From Roseicyclus mahoneyensis (GTDB taxonomy: Bacteria > Pseudomonadota > Alphaproteobacteria > Rhodobacterales > Rhodobacteraceae), in contig NZ_QGGW01000001.1 of NCBI RefSeq assembly GCF_003148775.1, forward strand, positions 434,001 to 498,000: a DNA stretch of 64,000 bases. The letters run 5' to 3'. Below, piece after piece: positions 54,582 to 64,000 of the stretch. The translations under genes were made by a program, and so were the position numbers. The notes under the pieces are model-generated. The model had not been told where the DNA came from, did not search any database, and saw only the letters and a program-made list of their open reading frames with translations. Every line of letters starts with the position of its first letter. Positions within the stretch are counted from its first letter, which is position 1.

Positions 54582-55043
54582 ATGAAGCTGAGCACCAAAG
54601 GGCGCTATGCCATGGTCGCCATGGCAGACCTTGCGCTGCAGAAGGGCGACGGACTGGTATCACTGTCGGAACTGTCAAAGCGGCAGGATATCTCCTTGCC
54701 CTATCTTGAACAGCTTTTCGTCAAGCTGCGCCGCGCAGAACTGGTCGACTCGGTCCGGGGCCCGGGCGGTGGTTACCGGCTGGCGCGACCGGCTTCGGAA
54801 ATCCGGGTGGTCGAGATCTTTGCCGCCGTGGACGAGACGGTCAGTGCGCTGCACACCGGGGCGGGGGCCTCGGGCGGGGTCTCGGGCAGCCGGGCGCAGT
54901 CGATGACCAACCGGCTGTGGGAAAGCCTGTCGGCGCATGTCTATGTCTTCTTGCACCAGACGCGGTTGTCGGATGTCGTGGAGAACGGGCTGACGCCGTG
55001 CCCCGCTGTGCCGACGCTCTTCGAGGTTGTCGACGAAGGCTGA
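54582..55043 (+). CDS. iscR: Rrf2-family iron-sulfur regulator IscR, single-cysteine type
   Basis: 153 residues. Winged helix-turn-helix (MKLSTKGRYAMVAMADLAL; ISLPYLEQLFVKLRRAELV) with the wing RGPGGGYRLARP. Only one cysteine exists (C140), whereas E. coli IscR uses three to bind [2Fe-2S]. A single-cysteine IscR is the type described from Rhodobacter sphaeroides. It heads the suf operon and should repress it when iron-sulfur supply is good. Confidence 0.88.
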   Translation: MKLSTKGRYAMVAMADLALQKGDGLVSLSELSKRQDISLPYLEQLFVKLRRAELVDSVRGPGGGYRLARPASEIRVVEIFAAVDETVSALHTGAGASGGVSGSRAQSMTNRLWESLSAHVYVFLHQTRLSDVVENGLTPCPAVPTLFEVVDEG

Positions 55044-55079
55044 TCCCTTGGCCGCCCGCTTCTGGCGATGTGGTGGCGT

Positions 55080-55102
55080 GCATATTTTTGGAAAGATGAA
55101 GC
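55080..55102 (+). repeat. intergenic motif copy 4
   Basis: Same as copy 1 with GCATATTTTTGGAAAGATGA then AGC; ends 9 bp before the cysteine desulfurase start and overlaps its probable ribosome-binding region. Confidence 0.6.
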
Positions 55103-55111
55103 GGGGACGCG

Positions 55112-56155
55112 ATGGCGCGGGTCTATCTCGATCACAATGCCACGACGCCCCTGAGGCGTGAAGCGCGCGCGGCGATGGTCGCGGCGATGGATCTGGTGGG
55201 CAACCCCTCCTCTGTCCATGCCGAGGGACGGGCGGCCAAGGCGGTGATGGAACGCGCGCGCAGCCAACTGGCCGAGGCGCTTGGCGCGCAGGCGGCCGAC
55301 ATCGTCTTTGTCTCGGGCGCGACCGAGGCGGCGGCGCTGGCGTTGGCGGGGCGGGGCCTGCATGGCGCCGGGATAGAACATGACGCGGTGCGCGCGTGGG
55401 TGGAGGAGGATCTGGAGGTCGATGGGCTGGGCCGAGTGGCTGTGAGCGATCCAGCGGCCAGCACGTTGCAGCTGGCCAATTCCGAGACGGGGATTGTGCA
55501 GGACCTGCCCGAGGGTCTGGCCGTCAGCGACTGGACGCAAGGGTTCGGCAAGATCCCTGTGGCCTTCGACTGGTCGGGCGTCGATATGGCCTTCGTCTCG
55601 GCCCACAAGATCGGGGGTCCCAAGGGAATCGGGGCGCTGATCCTCAGGCGCGGTCTGGATGTGGAGGCCCGCATCCGGGGCGGCGGGCAGGAGATGGGGC
55701 GCAGGTCCGGCACGGAGAACCTGATCGGCATTGCCGGATTTGGGGCTGCGGCCCAGGCTGCCACGCAAGATCTTGAATCCGGTGTTTGGGACCGGGTTGC
55801 CAAACTTAGAAATATTCTAGAAAAGACTCTGGACCATTCGGCAAGAGATACTATTTTTGTCGGGAAAGATGGCGCGCGGTTGCCAAACACCAGCCTGATG
55901 ATCACGCCCGGATGGAAGGGTGAGACGCAGGTGATGCAGATGGATCTGGCGGGCTTTGCCGTATCGGCGGGGTCCGCCTGTTCCTCGGGCAAGGTGAAGG
56001 CCAGTTCGGTGTTGCGCGCCATGGGCTATTCGGAGACCGAGGCGTCTTGCGCGCTCAGGGTCTCGCTGGGGCCAGAGACGACCGAGGCGGAGGTCCTTTC
56101 CTTTGCCGAAGCCTGGGCTGCGGCCCATGAACGGTTTGCCCGACGCGGGCGGTGA
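55112..56155 (+). CDS. cysteine desulfurase (IscS/NifS group)
   Basis: 347 residues; PLP enzyme releasing sulfur from cysteine. The PLP lysine is K166 in VSAHKIGGPKG and the persulfide cysteine is C290 in SAGSACSSGKVKAS, on a long NifS-type loop. It is about 40 residues shorter than typical IscS. Codons 230-255 are strikingly AT-rich with AGA, CTA and ATT codons, unlike the rest. Second desulfurase (SufS-type) closes the operon. Confidence 0.9.
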   Translation: MARVYLDHNATTPLRREARAAMVAAMDLVGNPSSVHAEGRAAKAVMERARSQLAEALGAQAADIVFVSGATEAAALALAGRGLHGAGIEHDAVRAWVEEDLEVDGLGRVAVSDPAASTLQLANSETGIVQDLPEGLAVSDWTQGFGKIPVAFDWSGVDMAFVSAHKIGGPKGIGALILRRGLDVEARIRGGGQEMGRRSGTENLIGIAGFGAAAQAATQDLESGVWDRVAKLRNILEKTLDHSARDTIFVGKDGARLPNTSLMITPGWKGETQVMQMDLAGFAVSAGSACSSGKVKASSVLRAMGYSETEASCALRVSLGPETTEAEVLSFAEAWAAAHERFARRGR

Positions 56156-56221
56156 GACGACAGGCGGGGCCGACCCCGCCACGCAGGCGCCGGACAAACC
56201 GGCAGGACGGGAGAGACGACG

Positions 56222-57756
<1,535 letters not shown>

Positions 57757-57757
<1 letters not shown>

Positions 57758-58077
57758 TGACCCAAGGTGACGGCATAGGGCCGGGTGCGATGCGCGGGCC
57801 CATCCGCATGACATGGCGCAGGTCGCGTGAGGCGACGCAGGCCACTGTCCTGTCGCTGGCACTGATCATCGTGTTCCTTCTTTCCATCGCCCATGACGAG
57901 ATCGTCGAGGCGCTGGTCGCGCAGGGCTGGCTTCAGGCCGGTTTGGCCGAACGGGCGGAAATTGTCCTCGGGTTTTTCCTGTTCGTCATCTGGGGTGCCT
58001 TGACCGTCGCGCTGGTCGATCTGTTTAGAAAGTCCGCGCAACGCGGGGGCCGCAGCGGACAAGGGGGCGGCGCATGA
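57757..58077 (+). CDS. small membrane protein in the suf operon
   Basis: 106 residues with two hydrophobic helices (about 32-48 and 70-95) and a basic N-terminus. No domain recognised. It overlaps sufB by 1 bp and ybjQ by 4 bp, so its coexpression with the Fe-S assembly genes is certain if translated. Role unknown. Confidence 0.7.
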
Positions 58078-58385
58078 TCGTGACCACCACCCCCTCCATC
58101 GAGGGTCGCCGCATCAGCACGTACCACGGCATCGTGGTGGGCGAGGCTATCCTCGGCGCCAATGTGTTCCGCGATCTCTTTGCGGGGATCACCGACATCA
58201 TCGGCGGGCGCTCGGGCGCCTATGAGGAGGAACTGGGCAAGGCGCGTTCCACCGCGCTGTCCGAGATGGAGGATCGCGCCCGCGCCATGGGGGCTGGTGC
58301 GGTCGTGGGCGTCGATCTCGACTATGAGGTGATCAACAACATGCTCATGGTGTCGGCCTCCGGCACCGCCGTGACGCTGGACTGA
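58074..58385 (+). CDS. YbjQ-family (UPF0145) heavy-metal-binding-domain protein
   Basis: 103 residues: opening [33 protein letters not shown] and [13 protein letters not shown] are classical YbjQ. Forms pentamers in known structures; metal binding is only predicted. Its presence in a suf operon may mean metal homeostasis. Confidence 0.88.
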   Translation: MIVTTTPSIEGRRISTYHGIVVGEAILGANVFRDLFAGITDIIGGRSGAYEEELGKARSTALSEMEDRARAMGAGAVVGVDLDYEVINNMLMVSASGTAVTLD

Positions 58386-58397
58386 CGGGCGCAAGGA

Positions 58398-59291
58398 ATG
58401 GGCAAGGATTTCGATCGAGACAGGCTCGACGCGCTGGTGGCCCTTCTGGCCCCCGTGCGCCGCACGCGCGTGGTCGAGGTGGGCGCGAATCCGATCAACG
58501 ACAATCCCTATGCGGGCCTTCTTGCGGCGGGCCATTGCGAGGTCTGGGGGTTCGAGCCTGAGCCGCGCGCCTTCGCACGCCTCGCGCAGAGCGCCACGGA
58601 AACCTACCTGCCTTACGCCATCGGGACGGGTGGACCGGCCACGCTCCATGTGACCAAGGCGGCCTCGCTCACCTCGCTCTTGCGGCCCGATGCGCAGACG
58701 GCCGCGTTTTTCCAGCGTTTCGCCAGCCCCGGCACCGTGATCGAGGAAATCACGGTCGAGACCCACAGGCTCGACGAATTGGACGACGTGCCGCCCTTCG
58801 ATCTGATGAAGATCGACGTGCAGGGCGGCGAGCTGCAGGTGTTCGAAGGGGCGGCGGCCAAGCTCGCCACCGCACTGGCGGTGATCACCGAGGTGGGTTT
58901 CGTACCGCTTTACGAGGATCAGCCGCTGATCGACGACCAGATGCGGGTGCTGCGGGGCCATGGCTTCGACCTGCACAAATTCTCCTTTCTCAAGGGCTTC
59001 TCGTTGCGGGGCGGGCTTGCCACGAGGTTGGAAAAGACCGCCCATGACAACCAGTTGCTCGACGGCGACGCGGTGTTCCTGCGCTGCTTGCGTCATCCTG
59101 ACCTGATCGACACCGAAGCGCTGAAGCACATGGCGATCTTGTGCGATGCGGTGATCGAAAGCTTCGATGTGGCCGCGCGCTGTCTCGACCTGCTGATCGC
59201 ACGCGATGCGATCGACGCAGGCGCGGCGGCGGCCTATGTCGCGCGCCTGCCACGGCAGGGCAAACCGATGAAACTGGCAGCGCAGGCATAA
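58398..59291 (+). CDS. FkbM-family methyltransferase
   Basis: 297 residues. SAM region VEVGANPINDNPYAG… FEPEPRAFARL and the family motif DLMKIDVQGGELQVFEGA. FkbM proteins methylate hydroxyls of sugars and polyketides; a role in Fe-S assembly is not known, so its insertion between ybjQ and sufC is unexpected. GC content is ordinary. Confidence 0.85.
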   Translation: MGKDFDRDRLDALVALLAPVRRTRVVEVGANPINDNPYAGLLAAGHCEVWGFEPEPRAFARLAQSATETYLPYAIGTGGPATLHVTKAASLTSLLRPDAQTAAFFQRFASPGTVIEEITVETHRLDELDDVPPFDLMKIDVQGGELQVFEGAAAKLATALAVITEVGFVPLYEDQPLIDDQMRVLRGHGFDLHKFSFLKGFSLRGGLATRLEKTAHDNQLLDGDAVFLRCLRHPDLIDTEALKHMAILCDAVIESFDVAARCLDLLIARDAIDAGAAAAYVARLPRQGKPMKLAAQA

Positions 59292-59326
59292 GAGCGCGCC
59301 CAAGACGTTACAGAAGGATGTGAGTG

Positions 59327-60082
59327 ATGCTGACCATCAAGAACCTGCATGTGAAACTGGAAGATGAGGACAAGCAGATCCTCAAGGGTGTCGATCTGAC
59401 GGTCGAGGCCGGAAAGGTCCATGCGATCATGGGGCCGAACGGCTCGGGCAAGTCGACGCTGTCCTATGTCCTGTCGGGCCGCGACGGCTATGAGGTGACG
59501 GATGGCACGGCCACGCTGGAGGGCGAGGATCTGCTGGGGATGGAGCCCGAGGAACGCGCGTCGGCGGGGCTGTTTCTGGCCTTCCAATATCCGGTCGAGA
59601 TCCCCGGCGTGGGCAACATGACCTTCTTGCGTACCGCGATGAATGCGCAGCGCAAGGCACGCGGAGAGGAAGAGGTCAGCGCGGGCGATTTCCTCAAGCT
59701 GGTGCGCGAAAAGGCCAAGGCGCTCAAGATCGACGCCGAAATGCTCAAGCGCCCGGTCAATGTCGGCTTTTCGGGCGGCGAGAAAAAGCGCAACGAGATC
59801 CTGCAGATGGCGATGCTGGAACCCAAGATGTGCATCCTCGACGAGACCGACTCGGGCCTTGATGTGGACGCGATGAAACTGGTGGCCGATGGCGTGAACG
59901 CGCTGCGCGACGCGGGTCGGGGTTTCCTTGTCATCACCCATTACCAGCGCCTGCTCGACCACATCCGGCCTGATGTGGTCCACATCATGGCCGATGGCCG
60001 CATCGTCAAGACGGGCGGGCCGGAGCTGGCGCTTGAGGTCGAACAAAACGGCTATGCCGACATCCTTGCCGAGGTGGCGTGA
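59327..60082 (+). CDS. sufC: Fe-S assembly ATPase SufC
   Basis: 251 residues. Walker A GPNGSGKST (36-44), signature FSGGEKKRNEI, Walker B CILDETDSGLDVD, H-loop ITHYQRLL: the diagnostic SufC set. Drives SufBCD. ATG at 59327 follows AAGGATG; a GTG one codon earlier is possible. Confidence 0.96.
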   Translation: MLTIKNLHVKLEDEDKQILKGVDLTVEAGKVHAIMGPNGSGKSTLSYVLSGRDGYEVTDGTATLEGEDLLGMEPEERASAGLFLAFQYPVEIPGVGNMTFLRTAMNAQRKARGEEEVSAGDFLKLVREKAKALKIDAEMLKRPVNVGFSGGEKKRNEILQMAMLEPKMCILDETDSGLDVDAMKLVADGVNALRDAGRGFLVITHYQRLLDHIRPDVVHIMADGRIVKTGGPELALEVEQNGYADILAEVA

Positions 60083-61383
60083 TGGCGGTGGCACAGCCGA
60101 AACCCGACCTGACGGAGAGCCGGATCGCCGCGCTTGAGCTGCCGAAAGGTGGCGCTTGGGGCATGGCCGCGCGCGCGGACGCTTTGGCGCGGTTGCGCGT
60201 GATGGGCCTGCCCGGACGGCGCGATGAATACTGGAAATTCACCAACCCCGACAGCCTGACGCAGGTGGCCGCGCCGCGCGCAGCCTTGTTCGAGGCCAAG
60301 GACGAAGCGCCGCTTTTCGATGCGGTGGACCGGCTGCGCATCGTCTTTGTCGATGGTGTTTTCGATGCGGAGCAATCCGACGAACTGAGCCTCGAGGGGG
60401 TGGAGATCGAGCGTCTGGCCGATGCCATGGCCCGCGACATCCACTGGGCGCGCGAGTTTTACGGCACGCTGGAAACCGCCGGACAGACCCCGGTCGCCCG
60501 GCCCTTGGCGGCGCTGAACACGGCCTTTGCCACCGACGGTCTGGTGATCCGGGCAGTCGGCAAGGCGGCCAAGCCCATCAGCCTTGTCTACTTGCACCGC
60601 TCCGAGACCTCGGATGCGATCTTGCACCATGTCGTGCGGGTCGAGGAGGGGGCGGAGCTGACCATCCTCGAGAACGGGCCTGCCGCCGCGCGGTTCAACA
60701 AATGCATGGAGATCAGCGTCGCCGACCGCGGCGCGTTCCACCATGTGCGCGCGCAGGGGCGCGACCACGAACGCCGCGCCGCGACCCACATGTTCGCGCG
60801 TCTGGGGGCGGAAAGCCGTTACAAATCCTTCACCCTTACGGTGAACGGGGTGATGACGCGCAACGAGCATGTGATCGAGCTGACCGGGGATGACGCCAGC
60901 GCCCATGTGGCGGGTGCGGCGATGGGCGACGGCAAGCTGCAGGCCTTCCACCACGACGACACGGTGTTTGTTACCCACGGGGCGCTCCGTTGCGAAAGCC
61001 GTCAGGTGTTCAAAAAGGTGCTTCGGAACGGGGCCGAGGGGGTCTTTCAGGGCAAGATTCTGGTCAAGCCCGGCGCGCAGAAGACGGACGGCTACCAGAT
61101 CAGCCAAGCGTTGCTTTTGGACGAGGAAGCGTCGTTTCAGGCCAAGCCTGAGCTGGAGATTTACGCCGATGACGTGAAATGCTCGCATGGTTCGACCACG
61201 GGGGCGATTGATGAAACAGCGCTCTTCTACCTGCGCGCCCGAGGTGTGCCGCGCGAGACGGCGACCGACCTGCTGGTGCTCGCCTTCATCGACGAGGCGA
61301 TTCAGGAGATCGAGGACGCCACATTGCAAGACGACATCCGCACGCGGTTGCAGCTGTGGCTGGAGCGGCGGAGGCGCGGCTGA
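60082..61383 (+). CDS. sufD: Fe-S cluster assembly protein SufD
   Basis: 433 residues. N-terminal helix RDEYWKFTNPDSL (the W-R-Y-T-like entry) and the SufBD core with DDVKCSHGSTTG and FYLRARGV, which mark SufD. It shares a fold with SufB. ATG at 60082 overlaps the sufC stop; GTG three bases earlier is equivalent. Confidence 0.95.
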   Translation: MAVAQPKPDLTESRIAALELPKGGAWGMAARADALARLRVMGLPGRRDEYWKFTNPDSLTQVAAPRAALFEAKDEAPLFDAVDRLRIVFVDGVFDAEQSDELSLEGVEIERLADAMARDIHWAREFYGTLETAGQTPVARPLAALNTAFATDGLVIRAVGKAAKPISLVYLHRSETSDAILHHVVRVEEGAELTILENGPAAARFNKCMEISVADRGAFHHVRAQGRDHERRAATHMFARLGAESRYKSFTLTVNGVMTRNEHVIELTGDDASAHVAGAAMGDGKLQAFHHDDTVFVTHGALRCESRQVFKKVLRNGAEGVFQGKILVKPGAQKTDGYQISQALLLDEEASFQAKPELEIYADDVKCSHGSTTGAIDETALFYLRARGVPRETATDLLVLAFIDEAIQEIEDATLQDDIRTRLQLWLERRRRG

Positions 61384-61386
61384 TCC

Positions 61387-61896
61387 ATGGCGGTGACAAC
61401 CGATATCGTGGCCACATGGCGGCACCCCGGCGCCGTGATGCGCCGCCTGCTGTCCATGGGCCGCCGCGAGGATCGGGCGCTGGCGGTCCTTATTGCGGCC
61501 TGTTTCGTCATCTTCGTTGCGCAATGGCCGCGCCTGAGCCGCGAGGCCTATCTTGCCCCCGAGGGCGCGCCGCCGCTCGAGGCGGTGCTGTCGATCACCT
61601 TTTTCGCCATGATGATGATCTGGCCGCTGGCGGCCTATGCGGTGGCCGCGATCACGCATCTGCTGGCTAGGATCCTGGGCGGGCGCGGGACGTGGTATTC
61701 GGCCCGTCTTGCGCTGTTCTGGTCGCTTCTGGCCACATCGCCCGCATGGCTGTTCCATGGCCTTGTCGCGGGATTCGTCGGGCCCGGCCCGGCGCAGACC
61801 GTCGCAGGGGTGATCTTGCTGGTTGCCTTTCTGGCCATCTGGGGCATGTCGCTGCGCGAGGCGCAACGCGAACCCGAGGCGGACACCGGCCCATGA
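61387..61896 (+). CDS. Yip1-family membrane protein
   Basis: 169 residues with four hydrophobic segments and no catalytic residues. Yip1-like small membrane proteins occur at this position in several Rhodobacterales suf operons. Function unknown. 3 bp after sufD; 4-bp overlap with the next gene. Confidence 0.75.
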   Translation: MAVTTDIVATWRHPGAVMRRLLSMGRREDRALAVLIAACFVIFVAQWPRLSREAYLAPEGAPPLEAVLSITFFAMMMIWPLAAYAVAAITHLLARILGGRGTWYSARLALFWSLLATSPAWLFHGLVAGFVGPGPAQTVAGVILLVAFLAIWGMSLREAQREPEADTGP

Positions 61897-62492
61897 CCCG
61901 ACTTCTCAGCCTCGTACCGCTCCTGCGCATGGCGCGCGACACGGTGTCGAACCCGCGCGAAGGGGCCGAGACAGTCCTGAGCCTCGGCGTGCCGCGTCAG
62001 GCGATGTGGCTGGCCTTTGCGCTGGTGATCGTGCTGTCGATGCTCTTGGGCGATCTGCTCTACCTGCTGGCGGGGCTACCGCAGGGCGGGCCGCTGACGG
62101 GACCGATGGGGTCCTCGGCGGTGGTCATGGGCGGCTTGCAGGCGGCGCTTCTCTACATGATGGCCCATGCGATCACGCAGATCGGGCGGCTGTTCGGCGG
62201 CACCGGCCGCTTTGAAGAGGCGCTTTTGCTGATCGTTTGGCTGCAGTTCATTTTTTTGTGCGTGCAGGTGGTGCAACTGGCCGCACTGCTTCTCATCCCA
62301 CCGGTGGCCGGGCTGATCACCATTCTGGCGCTCGGTCTGTTTTTGTGGCTGCTGGTCAATTTCATCGCGACGCTGCACGGCTTCACGTCGCTGGGGATGG
62401 TCTTCGTGATGACGCTGCTGTCGGGGTTTGCGATCCTTGTTTCCCTGAGCCTGGTTCTCACCATGCTCGGCATCACCTTCGGGACGGTCTGA
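61893..62492 (+). CDS. Yip1-family membrane protein, second copy
   Basis: 199 residues, five hydrophobic helices, FEEALLLIVWLQFIF and GLITILALGLFLWLLVNFIATLHGF typical of YIP1. Pairs with the preceding gene; sufS starts at the very next base. The pair may assist membrane-associated steps, but this is inference. Confidence 0.8.
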   Translation: MTRLLSLVPLLRMARDTVSNPREGAETVLSLGVPRQAMWLAFALVIVLSMLLGDLLYLLAGLPQGGPLTGPMGSSAVVMGGLQAALLYMMAHAITQIGRLFGGTGRFEEALLLIVWLQFIFLCVQVVQLAALLLIPPVAGLITILALGLFLWLLVNFIATLHGFTSLGMVFVMTLLSGFAILVSLSLVLTMLGITFGTV

Positions 62493-63716
62493 ATGAGCTA
62501 TGACATCGCAGCGATCCGCGCCGATTTCCCGATCCTGTCACGGCAGGTGAACGGCAAGCCGCTGGTCTATCTCGACAATGGCGCAAGCGCGCAAAAGCCG
62601 CAGGTGGTCATCGACGCGGTGACGCAGGCCTATGCGCAGGAATATTCCAATGTGCATCGCGGCCTGCACTACCTGTCGACGCTGGCGACCGAGAAATACG
62701 AGGGCGTGCGCGGCACCATCGCTCGGTTTCTGGGCGTGAAGGACGAGCACGAGATCGTGTTCACAAGCGGGGCGACCGAAGGGATCAACCTTGTCGCCTA
62801 TGGCTGGGCCATGCCCAGGATGCAGGCGGGCGACGAGATCGTGCTGACCATTGCCGAGCATCACGCCAATATCGTGCCTTGGCATTTCTTGCGCGAACGG
62901 CAGGGCGTGGTGCTGAAATGGGTCGAGGTCGACGCCAATGGCGATCTGGACCCGCAGGCGATGATCGATGCCATCGGTCCGCGCACGAAACTGGTGGCCA
63001 TGTCGCACATGTCGAACGTTCTGGGCACCGTCTTTGACGTGAAGCCCGTGATCGATGCGGCCCATGCGAGGGGCGTTCCGGTGCTGCTCGACGGCTCGCA
63101 GGCAGCTGTTCACATGGCCCTCGACCTTGATGCGCTGGGGGCGGATTTCTACGCCGTCACCGGCCACAAGCTTTACGGGCCCTCCGGGTCCGGCGCGATC
63201 CACATCAAATCCGCCCGCATGGCCGAGATGCGCCCCTTCATCGGCGGCGGCGACATGATCCGCGAGGTGCACCGCGACCGCGTGATCTACAACGATCCCC
63301 CGATGAAGTTCGAGGCGGGCACCCCCGGCATCGTCCAGCAGATCGGGCTGGGCGTAGCGCTCGATTACATGATGGGCGTGGGGATGGTGAATATCGCCGC
63401 CCATGAGGCGCGGCTTAGGGATTATGCCCGCGCGCGGCTCGACGGGTTGAACTGGCTGAACGTGCAGGGCAATTCGGCGACCAAGGGGGCGATCTTTTCC
63501 TTCACGCTGGAGGGTGCGGCGCATGCCCACGACATCTCGACCGTCCTTGACAAGAAGGGCGTGGCGGTGCGCGCGGGCCAGCATTGCGCCGGGCCGCTGA
63601 TGGAGCATTTGGGCGTTACGGCCACCTGCCGCGCGAGCTTCGGCATGTACAACACCGTAGGCGAGGTGGATGTGCTGATCGAGGCGCTGGAACTGTGCCA
63701 CGACCTGTTTTCGTAA
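62493..63716 (+). CDS. sufS: cysteine desulfurase SufS
   Basis: 407 residues, group II. PLP lysine in VTGHKLYGPSGSG and persulfide cysteine in RAGQHCAGPLM on a short lobe, as in SufS. ATG directly follows the Yip1 stop (TGAATG). It normally pairs with SufE or SufU, neither of which is present in this window. The operon seems to end here, because the next gene is on the opposite strand. Confidence 0.95.
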   Translation: MSYDIAAIRADFPILSRQVNGKPLVYLDNGASAQKPQVVIDAVTQAYAQEYSNVHRGLHYLSTLATEKYEGVRGTIARFLGVKDEHEIVFTSGATEGINLVAYGWAMPRMQAGDEIVLTIAEHHANIVPWHFLRERQGVVLKWVEVDANGDLDPQAMIDAIGPRTKLVAMSHMSNVLGTVFDVKPVIDAAHARGVPVLLDGSQAAVHMALDLDALGADFYAVTGHKLYGPSGSGAIHIKSARMAEMRPFIGGGDMIREVHRDRVIYNDPPMKFEAGTPGIVQQIGLGVALDYMMGVGMVNIAAHEARLRDYARARLDGLNWLNVQGNSATKGAIFSFTLEGAAHAHDISTVLDKKGVAVRAGQHCAGPLMEHLGVTATCRASFGMYNTVGEVDVLIEALELCHDLFS

Positions 63717-63752
63717 CGCTTTGGCGCGCGGGACGGCGCACCGAGGTGACGA

Positions 63753-64000
63753 TCAGTCCCGCCGCCCCATCAACCGGTCGATCGGCGCGTAATCATCGGT
63801 CAGAACCATCCCCCGGTCGGCCGCCAGCGCAGCGACGAAGCGGTCGTCCAGCGCGCCGAAGGTCATCAGGTTCGGCGCGGGCGCGCTGAATGTGCCGACC
63901 GGCGTGGGCTCGGACCCCGCCACCACGGCAAAGACCATGCGCGAGCCCGGCGCGGGCTGCCCCGTCTGGGTCCAGACCTCGACCACCGGAAAGACCTCGC
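63753..64000 (-). CDS. fused MFS/spermidine synthase, C-terminal end (partial)
   Basis: Only the last 82 or so codons are inside the window; the gene continues past the right edge. The final residues (VLTDDYAPIDRLMGRRD) are the typical end of Rhodobacterales 'fused MFS/spermidine synthase' proteins, where DDYAPxD closes the spermidine-synthase-like domain. The membrane part lies outside. Confidence 0.72.
   Translation of the reverse strand, partial: EVFPVVEVWTQTGQPAPGSRMVFAVVAGSEPTPVGTFSAPAPNLMTFGALDDRFVAALAADRGMVLTDDYAPIDRLMGRRD

Overview
The window is a GC-rich, gene-dense chromosomal segment from an alphaproteobacterium, almost certainly a member of the Rhodobacterales (Roseobacter/Rhodobacter lineage). 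Lineage markers include a circularly permuted two-piece tmRNA with an alphaproteobacterial tag, a CckA-type hybrid kinase preceded by a canonical CtrA box, a recA gene with GTTC/GAAC-N7 SOS boxes, the trgA-trgB-cysK cluster, an IscR with a single cysteine, and a suf operon with Rhodobacterales-type passengers. Almost everything looks like core chromosome. The only mobile-element trace is a decayed IS3-family OrfA fragment at the left edge.

Layout. 1-906: decayed, gene-poor edge with the IS3 remnant. 907-5656 (minus): a corrinoid/one-carbon operon (Virulence_fact-domain protein, MetF-like reductase, methyl-THF:corrinoid methyltransferase, a small unknown protein, and an ASKHA/[2Fe-2S] corrinoid-activation protein), with two perfect tandem palindromes before its last gene. 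5945-9963: Ppx/GppA, photolyase and cyclopropane-fatty-acid synthase. 10093-15940: the tellurite cluster trgA-trgB-cysK, extended by a large MscS channel and an AlaX editing protein. 16101-22819: valine catabolism (hibadh, hibch, isobutyryl-CoA dehydrogenase, mmsA) with a divergent LysR regulator. 22903-25029: CBS protein, coaD and two tandem cyclophilins. 25286-28280: a polyamine-type ABC transporter (two permeases plus ATPase). 28284-31678 (minus): ccdA, membrane alpha/beta hydrolase and P450. 31766-35806: TusA, then (minus) fumC with three small genes, a PmtA-like methyltransferase, SspB and a DUF4345 protein.

About 35945-36290 (minus) is the permuted ssrA. 36389-37863: a CobW-family GTPase behind a Zur-like box, with a DUF6525 gene. 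37920-38963 (minus): an orphan PotD-like binding protein. 39304-41292: DUF2182, DUF1326 and DinB. 41354-45877: acuI, rlmE, guaB and an RsmB-family methyltransferase. 45973-48342: cckA. 48346-53349: sulfotransferase (minus), recA, alaS and a DUF1330 protein. 53516-54415 (minus): alpha/beta hydrolase plus a small gene. 54582-63716: iscR-iscS-sufB-(TM protein)-ybjQ-fkbM-sufC-sufD-yip1-yip1-sufS. 63753 to the end (minus): the C-terminus of a fused MFS/spermidine synthase.

The signals most worth a second look are: (i) a pair of small paralogous proteins of unknown function, one inside the corrinoid operon and one in the fumC operon, that share a leader sequence; (ii) twin palindromes with a common TTCGTACGAA core in front of the corrinoid activator; (iii) a short intergenic motif (TTGGAAAGATGAAG core) in four copies, always oriented towards a gene start; (iv) a cysteine- and methionine-rich DUF2182/DUF1326 pair that could be a metal-handling system; and (v) the suf operon with five non-canonical passengers. 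No CRISPR array, rRNA, ordinary tRNA, prophage or complete insertion sequence was seen.
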